Assembly: GCA_037447655.1 (NCBI GenBank)
Contig: JBBHKE010000269.1
Coordinates: forward strand, 64,001 to 85,678
Direction: 5' to 3'
DNA: 21,678 nucleotides
DNA from: Zygnema cylindricum
Lineage: Eukaryota; Streptophyta; Zygnematophyceae; Zygnematales; Zygnemataceae
This document shows positions 9,124 through 18,274 of this stretch, one piece after another. Under the pieces are notes generated by a model. It was not told where the DNA came from. It was given only the letters and a program-made list of their open reading frames with translations, and did no database searches. Each line of letters opens with the position of its first letter. Position 1 is the first letter of the stretch. The position numbers and the translations under genes were made by a program.

Positions 9124-9174
9124 ACTTTGACGTCATCGTCAAAGTTATCTCAAAGCACATCGGTGATGTGCTTT
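9124..9174. other. Two perfect tandem hairpins
   Basis: Hairpin 1: ACTTTGACG (9124-9132), loop TCAT, CGTCAAAGT (9137-9145). Hairpin 2: AAAGCACATC (9152-9161), loop GGT, GATGTGCTTT (9165-9174). They are separated by six bases. Hairpin 1 also contains the palindrome TGACGTCA. No Helitron-type CTRR end follows. Function unknown. Confidence 0.6.
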
Positions 9175-9928
9175 TAATAAAGTAAAATTGCTTTCACAAA
9201 TAGAAAAATATATTCTCACGTTTGAAAAGTTTTCAAAAGTTTTTGACGACGAAAAAATGTACAGGCTTTTTTGTTTTTGTCCACTTACATCTTGTGCGAT
9301 TTTTTTTATCGCAAGGGTTTTAAGGTTGCAATGCTATTTCACGAAAAGGTGAAAAATCTGTGAAGCTGCCCCTGCAGGTCGCGCCTCTCTCACCCTTCTC
9401 ACATTTCCTCTCCTTCATTCCAAATTTCAGTACTTCAGGACACCAATGGAGGAAGCACAATGTTGAGGGCAGCCGCAAGTGCAATAACCAAGTCACGCTA
9501 GAAAAAGTCGAACAAATGCGCCCAAAATAAAGTTTTTTTTTTGCAAAGGCCTCAATAGTTTTATGTCAATTCATGGCGACCTGATAGGAGAGGCAAACGC
9601 AAAAGGCCAAAAGCAACTTGTTTAGCCATGGCTGTAACGTTGTACGTCTACAATGTCACGCAAAGACATGTGACCTACAAAAACATTAAAAAAAATACGA
9701 TGTGTCTTGCGAAGCTCCAAAAAGTTTCAAAAAATACGGTGCGTCAAGATAGGTTGTAGACGTTGACGGTCGTCACAAGCATTGTCGATGTATACAATCG
9801 TCACACCTTTAAGTAACAATTTCGTTGCTACATATTCGGACACTCGAAAAACCGGGTATGGAGAATTTGCGCTAAATTACAAAGTTCAGTAATTTACAAT
9901 TACATGGGGCCATACCCTTAATGTAGGG

Positions 9929-9945
9929 CCAGGTTTGAATCTTGG
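9929..9945 (+). other. tRNA T-arm-like stem-loop
   Basis: CCAGG, loop TTTGAAT, CTTGG gives a five-pair stem (one G-T) with a loop one base away from TTCGAAT. The upstream 60 bases do not give a clear D or anticodon arm. It could be the tRNA-like edge of a SINE; weak. Confidence 0.2.
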
Positions 9946-9974
9946 CTAACTCAATTTTTTTGCCAGAGTTTGTC

Positions 9975-10119
9975 TATTTGAGACTATTTGACAGGCATCC
10001 ATGTCCTGTTATATGCTTCTCTCTCTATCTTTTAGAGAGCATACGGTTGCAAGACTATTTGACAAGTAGCCATGGCTTTCTTTCTCTATCTCTCAAAAAG
10101 CATACGGTTGTAAAAAAAC
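9975..10119 (-). repeat. Two-copy subterminal repeat in hAT copy B
   Basis: Two units of about 70 bp (9975-10048 and 10049-10119) share GACTATTTGACA at one end and GCATACGGTTG at the other. On the - strand each contains a GAGATAGAGAAAGAA-like core, which also occurs in the four-unit array at 20559-20788 at the equivalent place of hAT copy A. Confidence 0.6.
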
Positions 10120-10231
10120 AAAGTTCAAACCATATAACATTTAACATGGCACGACATAACATGTTAATAATTTAAAAAGAATCATTCACATTTAAAAAAA
10201 AAAAAAACACATATATCTCTTTCATCTATCT

Positions 10232-10348
10232 TTACCCTATATCGTTTTCCCCTACATTGAAGTCCATAATGTTTTCGTCCGAATCCTCTTCCCCTACCTC
10301 CCCTTCCTCTTCTTCCCATGCTATCATGTTCTCTTCATAGCTGACATC
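10232..10348 (-). pseudogene. C-terminal tail of hAT transposase, fragment (copy B)
   Basis: 39 codons ending in TAA, with motifs SYEENMIAWEEEE and EEDSDENIMD. They align residue by residue with the end of the frame at 20315-20425 (RYEESMVAWEEEE, EGSDEDIMD). The acidic tail itself has no known function. Homology to copy A stops at about 10356, where the 5' terminal region begins, marking the internal deletion junction. Confidence 0.65.
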
Positions 10349-10357
10349 CCTAGTCTA

Positions 10358-10720
10358 GTTCCGTGGCGCTTAGTGGCGATTTTTTTTGAAAATAAATTGA
10401 AGAAGACGTTCGTACAGATTTCAAACTTATCGCGCGCAAATAGTGTAACACTGCAAACGTCTCTTCGCATAGATGTCCGTACATTTTCGATAAAATTCCA
10501 TACATTTCCCATGAAATTGCTGTTCAGTTTATCAGACAAAAAGTACTAAGAAGTGCAACTGTCTTTTCGTCAAAGCCCGTATATGCCCGTTTAAAACCGT
10601 ACTTTATCGTAAATGTTCCGTTCAGTTTACCGGACAAAAAGTACTTTGCGATTTTTTCAAAAGTCAATTATATGTAGAAATCAGGAAAAATGAAAAAATC
10701 GCTTGATTGGAACAACAGTG
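10358..10720 (-). repeat. hAT 5' terminal region, left arm of inverted repeat
   Basis: On the - strand this aligns, with gaps, to 11334-11725 on the + strand. Shared blocks include TCGAAAATGTACGGACA, GTCTTCTTCAAT and CTTTTGAAAAAATCG. It is rich in GTACG-type motifs. It also contains an internal duplication of ACTTTTTGTC...TAAACTGAAC. Confidence 0.65.
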
Positions 10721-11333
10721 GTGACAAGAAAATTTGCGCATTTTCGAAGTCTGAAATTAAATTATGCAATTTCTATAAGCAGTCGGACTTTTATATGCAT
10801 TCATAATTATGTTAATTGTTCTCTTGTACCTTTAGACATCTGAAAGTCATGTGCATCAGATAGAGTTCCTCCTCACATGGAACTAGAAGGCTAATACAGT
10901 ACACCGTCAATCGCTATAAGAGTAAAGGAATAAATAGCGTAAAAAAAAAAAATAGTGTTATTAACACTTATCAAGAATTTTTGTATTTTGAAAAAATATA
11001 TATATACTAATTAATCCCTAACTGTAATTTGGGTTGTCCTGAATAATAAATACCCGCCCTTTCAATGTTTACAGTAATATGTGTATTTGTACAAAATCAG
11101 AGAATTCGTACGTCGTCGCGTTGTTCACACGGTTGACGGACAAACATATGATAACGTGATTTTTGTCGACGAGTTTGCATCTCTTTCTTCCAGTGCACAT
11201 TCACATGTGTGCGCAATAATGTTAAGTGTCTTTTTATGCCTTTGTTATTCAAAAAATACCATTTCGTAGGGAAATATCATGTCCGTGTGCCACACTATTT
11301 CCATTGCAGTGTACTTCCATTATTATCGCTAAT
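10721..11333. other. Spacer between head-to-head hAT ends
   Basis: AT-rich, no gene seen. It holds a run of A at 10941-10952, a perfect palindrome AGTGTTA-T-TAACACT near 10955-10969, and a (TA)n stretch near 10998-11007. Confidence 0.4.
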
Positions 11334-11725
11334 TGAAAAAAAACCATAGTTGTTCAAATCGCGCGATTTTTTCCTTTTTTCCGATTGAAACGTATAATTC
11401 ATGACTTTTGAAAAAATCGTAAAAAAACGTGTACTGCAAACTGAAACTGAAAATTTACGGAAACCTATAAACAAATTACTATAACTGTACATCTTTTTAC
11501 GGATATGTACGGAATAAAATGGGAAATATGCGTCGTACTTATTGGTACTTTCTCTTCAGTGAACTGAACAAGAATACCACGGAAGTAATACGTTATATAA
11601 TCGAAAATGTACGGACAATTTCGGAAAGAGACGTTGAACGTCACAATAATTTCGCGAGTCAGTTTGAAATTTGTACGGGCGTCTTCTTCAATGTTTTTTG
11701 AAAGAAAACGCCATGGAACATTGAA
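11334..11725 (+). repeat. hAT 5' terminal region, right arm of inverted repeat
   Basis: Counterpart of 10358-10720 in opposite orientation, ending GCCATGGAAC against GCCACGGAAC in the left arm. It directly precedes the hAT transposase frame, so it is probably promoter and subterminal sequence of that transposon. Confidence 0.65.
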
Positions 11726-11819
11726 AACAAAACCGCGAGGAAGCCGCTTCCCCATATCCTACCCTCCTCCCTCCCAAGCTTTTTACTATCCTCGCCTCCA
11801 GAATTCGACAAAAGCAATC

Positions 11820-13084
11820 ATGCCCAAAAATCGAGGAGAGGAGTGGGAGCACGAGAAGGCTGCAGCCGATGGGTTTCTTCTGGCAAACCAATTATATATT
11901 TATTGCAACTTCGAATATAACGCCCAAGCAACGAGGATCACAAATCATCTCCTTGGAAACGTAAAAAATGCAGGGATTAGAGCTTGCACAATGTGCCCAA
12001 ATGAGGTGAAGGAGGAGTTTAGTGCATCGGAAACCCAAAAATCTGCAACTTCCTCTCAAAAACGTGTAATTTCCAACTTGGATGATCTCACCAACAATTT
12101 TCCATCGATTCCTAGTCCCAAAGTAAGAGCGGTGCAGACTAGAATACATAATACTTTTAATAGGTGTAATAAAAAATAGGCAGATTTAGCAAAAGCCACA
12201 ACTTTCTTCCCCAACGGATTGCCATTTCGACTTTTAGAGAATCCATATTTCAAGGCAGCGGTGAATAAGACTGGTGTTATAGGAGGATCTTACAAGTTAC
12301 CAATCCGTAGTGCAATGAGAAATCGTCTCCTGTTACAGACCAATGCGAAGGACAAGAAAGATTTAGCAAGTTACGAGGAAACTATTTCTCTCACCGGTGC
12401 CACGATCACGTCAAACGGGTGGACAGCAACCAACGATAAACCTCTCCTAAATATTCTAGCTGTCACCCCAAAAGGTGACATGTTTTTGACGGCGGAAGAC
12501 ACCAGTGGGCATATTAAGGACGCCGACTTCATATGTCACGTGTTGGTGAAGGGAGTTATTGCTAAAGGGGATGAGAATGTGGTGCAGATTATTACCGAGT
12601 CTGCCCCAGTGAACAAGGCTGCAACAACGTTGCTCGAGTCAAAGTACCCTTCTATCCATGGACGCCATGGGCTACGCATATTCTCGACCTGCTGTTGGAA
12701 GATTGGAGTAGGTTGTCATTTATGTCCAAGCCTATCCGAGAGGCGAAAGAAATTATAAAATTCATCACTAATCATAGTATGAGTGTATCAATCAAATTTA
12801 TGAACTTCGACTTCTAAATACCTGGAGAGACTAAGTTTGCTACTAATTTTATTATGCTCCAAAGGTTATTAGATGTGAAAGAGAGTTTGGAGCGTTTAAT
12901 ATTCGATCACAAATTCAATGAATGGGTAGGGAAACCTATGTACAGGATAGAGAGGGCTAAGGTTAGGGGCCACATTCTAAGCACGCAGTTTTTGGTTAGA
13001 GTGAGTGAAGCCGTGTCAATTTCATAACCGGTGTTAAGGTTGATGAGAAATTGTGGCAAAAGTGGCCCGAATATGGGGAAGGTT
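11820..13084 (+). pseudogene. hAT transposase, N-terminal two thirds (BED finger, DUF659), broken
   Basis: The chosen start ATG 11820 precedes a BED-like finger: WEHEKAAADG, CNFEYNAQATRITNHLLG (Cys29, His43), GIRACTMCP; the first Cys of the usual C-X2-C is Tyr here. A DUF659 core follows (FFPNGLPF, NPYFKA, TSNGWTATND, NILAVTPKG, DTSGHIKDADF). In-frame stops at 12177-12179, 12815-12817 and 13025-13027, and a one-base loss near 12658, break it. Usual catalytic Asp positions are changed: SDGW-type Asp is Asn (12414-12416) and TDNA-type Asp is Glu (12597-12599). The frame continues as NFIMLQRLL and PNMGKV, then stops exactly at the TG of the copia LTR. An active protein would cut and paste the transposon; this one cannot. 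Confidence 0.85.
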
Positions 13085-13189
13085 TGTTGTTTTTGAAAAG
13101 CTTTAAGTCTCAACAAAATTATAAGATGGCGGAAAATAGATCTTTAGGGACAAGCGTCGTCACTTGAAGCACATTGCAGGTTTTTCAAT

Positions 13190-13400
13190 GGTACCGACAA
13201 CGCAGTTGCGACGCAGATGGAACTAGCGCAGCTACAGTTATTTTTGATATGGTCTATACGAACGAACGCAACCTGCGACGCAACGGGACAAACGCAACAG
13301 CTGATATTTTGGTACAAGACAACGCACTTGCTACAAAACAAGACAAACGCAGCTGCGGCTGTTTTTGTTAGGGGACAACGTAGCTACTACGAAGTTGCAG
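13190..13400 (+). repeat. Degenerate tandem motif block in U3
   Basis: Variants of ACAACGCAGCTGCGACG and GACAAACGCAACTGCGG recur roughly every 30-50 bp, several carrying a CAGCTG or GCAACTGC core. The block is repeated with changes at 19135-19350 in the 3' LTR. Possibly a repeated transcription-factor site set; that is inference. Confidence 0.5.
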
Positions 13401-13947
13401 ACATTTGAATGTGATCACGAATTGGACTGCGCTGCTACGGGTGATATCTATCAAGTCAACGGACGAGGTTCATAAGAGAATAATTAAGTGACTCGCTAAC
13501 ATATGTTATACAACAGCCGGATGGACGTACCCAGACAATTGTCACTAAGCTAGGCGACAAGTATTTGAACAAATCATCTGTATAGGATTCTCAGTAATAT
13601 TGATTGTACAGTGATAGATTAGTTTTAGCGTGATTAGGAGCACTTAGACCTTAGTGGCAATTTAGTTCTTTTAGAGGTATCTTTTAGAAACAGTTGTATC
13701 GGTGGTATAGCACTATGTAGTAGGACAACTGAGTGAAAAGTATAAGACTTAGGACGTAGAATCTTTTATGTATCCAGACTTCCAGACTGTGTAATGTGCA
13801 CACTGTTTTTGGGAAACTTTTGAGTTGCATATTGTGGTGTCTGCTGGATCAATTGAGCTGAAACTTTGGGAGTTGTCAGTCTTTGTGATATTCTATACTG
13901 TCGTATAGCTTGAAGCAATTTGTTTTATTATGTCAGATTTGGTGAGC

Positions 13948-13954
13948 TATAAAT
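13948..13954 (+). promoter_or_regulatory. Candidate TATA box of the copia LTR
   Basis: TATAAAT 47 bases before the gag ATG at 14001; the 3' LTR has TGTAAAA at the same place (19892-19898), so the box is decayed there. If used, R/U5 would be very short, so an upstream promoter is also possible. Confidence 0.35.
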
Positions 13955-14000
13955 AACAGTTGTTTGATAGGATTCTTGATAAGCTTCTGTGAGTGAGATT

Positions 14001-14900
14001 ATGTCTACTTCCACTACTACTCTTGATGCTCCACCTGCTCCAGTGGTCGTAGAACAACAGGTTATGGGCTTGTCATCAAGAATTCCTATTTTCTCGGGAG
14101 AAAAATATGCGTATTAGGTGGATATGGTGAAACACACTTCGAAAATGTTAATCTGTTGGTTATTTTGGATGGTTCACTGGCAGAATTGGATCCGTCTTTG
14201 TCAAAGAAAAATTCGCAAGCTCGGTCAATTTTGAAATTATGTATTTCAGAAGAATTGTCTATGTCACGAATAAAAATGAAAAAGTCGATCGATATCTGGA
14301 AATCTCTCAAAGATGATTTTGAAAAGGCTAATGTTCGAAAGAACTACTTTTGGCTGGACGGATCTAGGACTATAAATACACGAGTGGCACAATGGCTGAA
14401 TATTGTAACAAATTTCGAATACTTATAGATTCTTATGCTTGTGCAGGTGGAATCTTTTCCTCAGTTTCAGCAAGTTGTTTTGCTAATGAGAGGTCTTCCT
14501 AATAGTATGAGAGCAACGTCTTATAGGCTGAAACAAAAAGATAAAGCTAGCTGGACACTACAGTTAGCTATCAATTCAATATTAGAAGAGGAGGCAGATT
14601 CTAAAATTCTTAATGGTGAAAAACAAATAGAAGCATTGAGCACAGAATTTGACAAAAGAGGTCAGATTACTCAGCAAAGAAATCAGTTTACTCAAAATCA
14701 AAATCAGTTTAGACAGTTTAATCAAAGAGGAAATAGACAATCTTTCAATGCTTGTTTTTATTGTAATGAAAAAGGTCATAGATATAAGTTCTGTCCTAAG
14801 CTTAAAAAAGCTAATGAAACAGGTCTGTGTAGGCTTGGATGGCAGTTGAGCCAATTTCATCAAGGCTTCACAGGATCTTCACAACGAGAAAATGCACTAT
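14001..14900 (+). pseudogene. copia gag relic
   Basis: The frame opens at ATG 14001 in the LTR with a Ser/Thr/Pro-rich leader, crosses the primer site as QQVMG and continues SSRIPIFSGEKYAY. A stop TAG (14115-14117) stands where copia Gags have Trp, and a frameshift lies near 14130. Gag continues in another frame (LVILDGSLAELDPSL, DIWKSLKDDFEKANV), with a further stop at 14426-14428, then LLMRGLPNSMRATSY and a Gln/Asn-rich stretch. A zinc knuckle CX2CX4HX4C (CFYCNEKGH...) sits at 14753-14794. The product was the capsid and RNA-binding protein; this copy is inactive. Confidence 0.85.
14060..14069 (+). other. Primer-binding site of the copia element
   Basis: GGTTATGGGC follows the LTR-terminal CA and matches the first ten bases of the copy 1 primer site, then diverges (TTGTCA instead of CCACCA). 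The initiator tRNA-Met anticodon loop is again the likely primer source. ATG 14064 within it is in frame with ATG 14001. Confidence 0.65.
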
Positions 14901-14989
14901 TCTCAACGGCTTCATCTCATCACGACGAGTCTCTTTCACTCTCTAACGAGGAGGATGATGATCTATTTGCTATGGCGGCAGCGATGGAG

Positions 14990-15350
14990 GGCGCAAAAGA
15001 CAATGGATGGATAATGAACACGGGAGCGTCGGCCCACATGTGCTCGAACCAGGCGGTGTTCAAAAATCTGAAATCAACACCAGAGAAAAATATCTACTAT
15101 GCATGTGGAATGAGTGTGCAAACGCGCGTTGTAGGTGATGTCTCCTTCCTAGTTGATGTAGACGGCAAGGTAGTTCAGAGAACTCTTCATAATGTTCTCT
15201 ATGTCCCACATTTTAAGAAAAAGTTGTTTTCAAATTCTTTGGAAGAAAGTAAAGGGTTTGAGGTCAATCTGAAACATGGCAGGCAGGTTGTTAGCAAAAA
15301 TGGAAAAATTGCAGTTACGGGAACAAGAGATGCCAGCAAAATGTATCGAA
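14990..15350 (+). pseudogene. copia protease relic
   Basis: WIMNTGASAHMC at about 15008-15043 is the copia aspartic protease active site, normally D-[ST]-G-A. The catalytic Asp is Asn here (AAC at 15017-15019). VLYVPHFKKKLFS and GKIAVTG downstream match the end of this domain. It is in one frame with the zinc knuckle. The protease would mature Gag-Pol; loss of the Asp should inactivate it. Confidence 0.8.
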
Positions 15351-15399
15351 TGGATATTCCCGGTAATAAAAAAAATGATGTTTTGTATTCCGGTGCATT

Positions 15400-16320
15400 A
15401 TCGTCAGATGAGCTGTGGCATAAAAGGTTATGCCATGTGAATTATGATAGCATGAAAAAGATGGTCAATACTGGTAAAAAAGAATGAGTCACTTTGTCAA
15501 ACCAGTCACCTAAAACGAGTGATGGATGTGCCCTAGGAAAAATACACAGATTACCGTTTCCTCGAAGTCTAACATAGGTCGTCTACTAAACTTTTACAAC
15601 TCATTCATTCAGATGTTTTCGGCCCTGCAAAGGTACCATTTGCCAAGGGGATGAAATATATGGTTATACGTTTACAGATGATTTTTCGAGGTTTACTAAG
15701 GTCTACTTCATGAAGGAAAAAAGTGAAGTCTTCACTCATTTTCAACACTACAAAGCGTGGGCGGATAAACTACACGGTCTGCCAATTTTGGAGCTCAGAT
15801 TGGACAATGAAAAAGAATATACGTCAAAAGAGTTTGAAAACTTCTAACTCAAGAAAGGTATCAGCTACAAACTGACAGTTCCATACTCTACTGAACAGAA
15901 TGGGGTCTTGGAAAGACTAAACATAACTATCACAAAGGCTCTAGGTCCATGCTTGCGGATAAAGACGTAGATCCGAAATTCTGGGCTGAAGCATTAAATT
16001 GTGCAGTTTATATCAAAAATAGGATAGGTTCAAGATCTGTAAAATCCACCGCTTATGGGATCTGGACGGCTAGAAAACCGGATTTCAGTCATTTCAAAGT
16101 CTTTGGAAGTAAATGCTTTATTTTGGATACGTTTAATGACAGATGGAAAATGGAACTTAAGGGATTGTCGAGCATTTTGTTAGGATATGATAATCACTCT
16201 AAAGGTTATAAAGTCTTTGTTTTTCAGAGACAGAAAATCATTGTAGCAAGGAACATCGTTGTCAAAGATGAACTAGACTCGATAGACTTATTTAAAATGA
16301 CAGAGCAGCAAAAGCAGCAA
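15400..16320 (+). pseudogene. copia integrase relic
   Basis: The pre-integrase zinc region LWHKRLCHVNYDSM (about 15412) is followed by a stop at 15485-15487 and frame changes. Core pieces are readable in order: YTFTDDFSRF (first Asp, about 15670), LDNEKEYTSKEFE (second Asp, about 15800), YSTEQNGVLERLN (Glu, about 15890), then a shift near 15930 and DPKFWAEALNCAVYIKNRI, FSHFKVFGSKCF and LLGYDNHSKGYKVF. So the D-D-E residues are present but in several frames. Role: insertion of element DNA in the host genome. Confidence 0.82.
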
Positions 16321-16584
16321 AAAGTACAAGAATATGTGGTGCAAAATTCAGCAATGGTAACACCGGAATCGGAACATAATCGGGTTCCACAACAAGTTTG
16401 TTTCGAAGCGGGCCAACAGCAGTCACTGCCTACGGATCGCAACCAGCGCAACAAACGCAATGCACGGGATCCGACAATTTCAACCTCAAAATTTCCGGGG
16501 GGAAGAAGATCTAGTAGTTGTTTGCATGCAAGTTCTCACTTCGCCTACTCGGCAGCCTCAGGAGAGCCTCTGATCATCCAAGAA

Positions 16585-17542
16585 GCCTTCTCATCATCGG
16601 AGCGGAATCGCTGGATCGAGGCGCCAAACGATGAAATGAAGTCGATCATGGAGGCTCAAACATGGGAGCTTGTGGACCTTCCTCCGGATCGAAAAGCGAT
16701 CGACAACAAATAGGTATTCAAGGTGAAGTGAAATCCAGATAATACCATTGATTGATAAAAGGCTAGACTTGTGGCAAAGGGGTATAATAAAAAAGAAGGA
16801 ATTGACTTTAAGAAACATTTTCTCCTGTTGTGAGATTTTTGACATTTAGGATTTTGCTATCTCTAGCTGCTATAGAAAATATTGAAATACATCAGATGGA
16901 TGTAAAGACGGCATTTTTGCATGGAGAACTAGAGGAGACTATTTACAAGCAGCGGCCTGAAATGTATGTAGAACCAGGAAAAGAGCACTTAGTATGCAAA
17001 CTGTTAAAATCTTTGTACTGCCAAAAACATGCCCCGAGGCAATGGAATCTAAAACTTGATGAATTCTTAACTCGCCTAGGATTTAAAAAGATAAGTTCTG
17101 ATCACTCTGTCTATGTTTTAAAAGGTGAGGATGGATTAGTGTATATAACGGTTTACGTAGATGATTTACTATTAGTTAGCAAATCAATGGCTAAAATTAA
17201 CAAAATTAAAAATGCTTTAAAATCACGATTCGCAAAGAAAGACCTCTGTGAAGCAAAATATATTTTGGGTATTAAGGTAAAGAGGGACAGGAAAAATAGA
17301 TTAATGAAATTGACTCAAAATGAGGCTATTAGAAACATGTTAGATTAATATTGAATGTGGGGGGCAAAAGGATGTGTAACACCAATGGAGTTTCGGCATA
17401 AGTTAGAGGGGGAAGAAACAGAACCGGGTGTTATTGTCAGTAAAATTTTTGAGTCAGGGGAGGATGATCCTATAACAGTGATACCTTACAGACAGATAGT
17501 GGGAAGTTTAGTATTTTTCATGAACTGTACCCGTCCGGATAT
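16585..17542 (+). pseudogene. copia reverse transcriptase relic (left part)
   Basis: RWIEAPNDEMKSIMEAQTWELVDLP opens the domain, given here as two overlapping parts: RWIEAPNDEMKS and MEAQTWELVDLP. A stop at 16711-16713 replaces Trp before VFKVK, with more stops to about 16775 (ARLVAKGYNKKEG remains). Then DVKTAFLHGELEE (about 16899), a readable palm with YVDD at 17154-17165, a stop at 17346-17348, and IVGSLVFFMNCTRPDI. The frame is cut at 17542 by the solo LTR and resumes at 18275 as AVAVGVLS. Role: copying element RNA to DNA. Confidence 0.87.
17538..17542. repeat. Target-site duplication GATAT, left copy
   Basis: GATAT immediately before TGTTGTTTTC; repeated at 18270-18274 directly after GAACAACA. 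Taking the LTR out restores an uninterrupted reverse-transcriptase motif across the junction. Confidence 0.9.
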
Positions 17543-17957
17543 TGTTGTTTTCAGAAAGCTTTAGTCCTCTTTATGCCTCAGCTGTTAGAGAGAGCTGTTC
17601 AGGACTTAAGCTATTTTTGGTTGAGTTTGGTTCAGTACTTACCTAAATTAGTGTGACAGTGAAGTTGGGAGTTCACTGTTCATTCACACTTGGGACACGT
17701 GTCGTCACTTGGGAGAATGCGTGAGTATGTCCTCCGTGGACGTACGGAAATTCGGCAGGACCACTGGACTTCGTGAAGTCAATTCTACGGTGCCAAATCC
17801 TCTAATCGGACCGCTGAGAGCCGCAGCCAACAAATAGTGACGAGGCCTGACTAGATCATTATCACTTTACGTTGTCTAAACTTCGGTGTAAATATTTGTG
17901 ATAGAATGTTAGATGTACGGCTGGAATGTCTCCGTACAGCTTAGTGTAGTTTCGGTG

Positions 17958-17964
17958 TATAAAA
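17958..17964 (+). promoter_or_regulatory. Candidate TATA box of the solo LTR
   Basis: TATAAAA in GTGTATAAAAGTAGG, about 250 bp before the in-frame ATG at 18214. Spacing is more typical of an LTR promoter than in the surrounding copia element. Confidence 0.5.
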
Positions 17965-18213
17965 GTAGGACTTAGTGAATTTTATTTTTAGGAACAAATG
18001 ATATGAAAACTGTACACTCAGTTTTATGTAATTTTATTTTCTACATATCTCACAGAATTGATTGAAATTTTGTGTGTGTGTTCCTTTGTATGTTATCCAC
18101 ATCGTGGCAAATTTTCAGGACGTTTAAAGCATTTTTCTAAGAGTTATAGTCTGTCAAAGTTTCTGTTCAGCCATCGGTATTTGTGGAAGCTTCCTCTCTT
18201 GATTTGTTCTACG

Positions 18214-18269
18214 ATGACTACTGCTGCATCTTCTTCATCTTCAGTACCAGCACTTGTCTCAGAACAACA
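18214..18269 (+). pseudogene. Gag leader encoded in the solo LTR
   Basis: ATG 18214 opens 18 codons rich in Ser, Ala and Thr, then CA of the LTR end. With the usual G of the primer site this would give a Gln codon, as in the three other elements. In its present place the frame runs into the duplicated target and stops at 18280-18282. It is a relic of a gag start whose body was lost. Confidence 0.5.
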
Positions 18270-18274
18270 GATAT

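Larger units (their letters stand above)
8469..9960. other. AT-rich unassigned DNA
   Basis: About 1.5 kb without a convincing gene. Seen in it: scattered ATCG/CGAT motifs (8480-8820); two perfect hairpins (9124-9174); an imperfect GCGAT...ATCGC hairpin around a T-run (9297-9315); and a 13-codon mini-frame at 9460-9501 (ATG TTG AGG..., basic and Ala-rich) that could be chance. A T-arm-like CCAGG-TTTGAAT-CTTGG lies at 9929-9945. I recognise no transposon protein here. Confidence 0.5.
9960..10720 (-). mobile_element. Internally deleted hAT-type relic (copy B)
   Basis: Read on the - strand from 10720. A 5' terminal region of about 360 bp, homologous to the region just upstream of the hAT transposase at 11820, is joined directly to the last 39 codons of a hAT-like protein (10348-10232). 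An A/T-rich 3' region and two copies of a roughly 70-bp repeat follow. This is the expected form of a non-autonomous deletion derivative. The outer ends are not sharply defined; I saw no clear 8-bp target duplication. Confidence 0.55.
13085..14059 (+). repeat. 5' LTR of the copia element
   Basis: 975 bp, TGTTGTTTTT...GAACAACA. It holds a repetitive U3 block (13190-13400), a TATAAAT at 13948-13954, and ATG 14001 opening the gag frame 59 bp before the LTR end. It is a direct repeat of 19034-19956. Confidence 0.9.
17543..18269 (+). mobile_element. Solo LTR of a related copia family
   Basis: 727 bp, TGTTGTTTTC...GAACAACA, flanked by GATAT. Its start and end resemble those of the surrounding element (TGTTGTTTTT..., ...GAACAACA) but the body differs, so it is a sister family. 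It has TATAAAA at 17958-17964 and ATG 18214 opening a Ser-rich leader (MTTAASSSSSV) that would reach the LTR end in the same phase as the gag leader of the host element. The single LTR is explained by recombination between the two LTRs of a former full copy. Confidence 0.88.

Noticed and set aside
9152-9180. Helitron 3' end
   Set aside because: There is a hairpin, but no CTRR end follows and no RepHel relic is in the window.
9460-9501. Possible mitochondrial presequence exon (short basic Ala-rich frame)
   Set aside because: Only 13 codons before a stop, with no splice donor or continuation seen.
10201-10360. Pyrimidine-rich stretch as a promoter or intron
   Set aside because: On the - strand it is plainly the acidic C-terminal tail of a hAT protein, matching 20315-20425.
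11607-11819. Upstream extension of the hAT protein to 11607
   Set aside because: This part lies in the inverted-repeat arm and is not similar to the BED region; ATG 11820 directly precedes the finger.
13190-13400. CRISPR-like or satellite array
   Set aside because: Units are too irregular and lie inside LTR U3, with a divergent partner block in the other LTR; no spacers of constant length.
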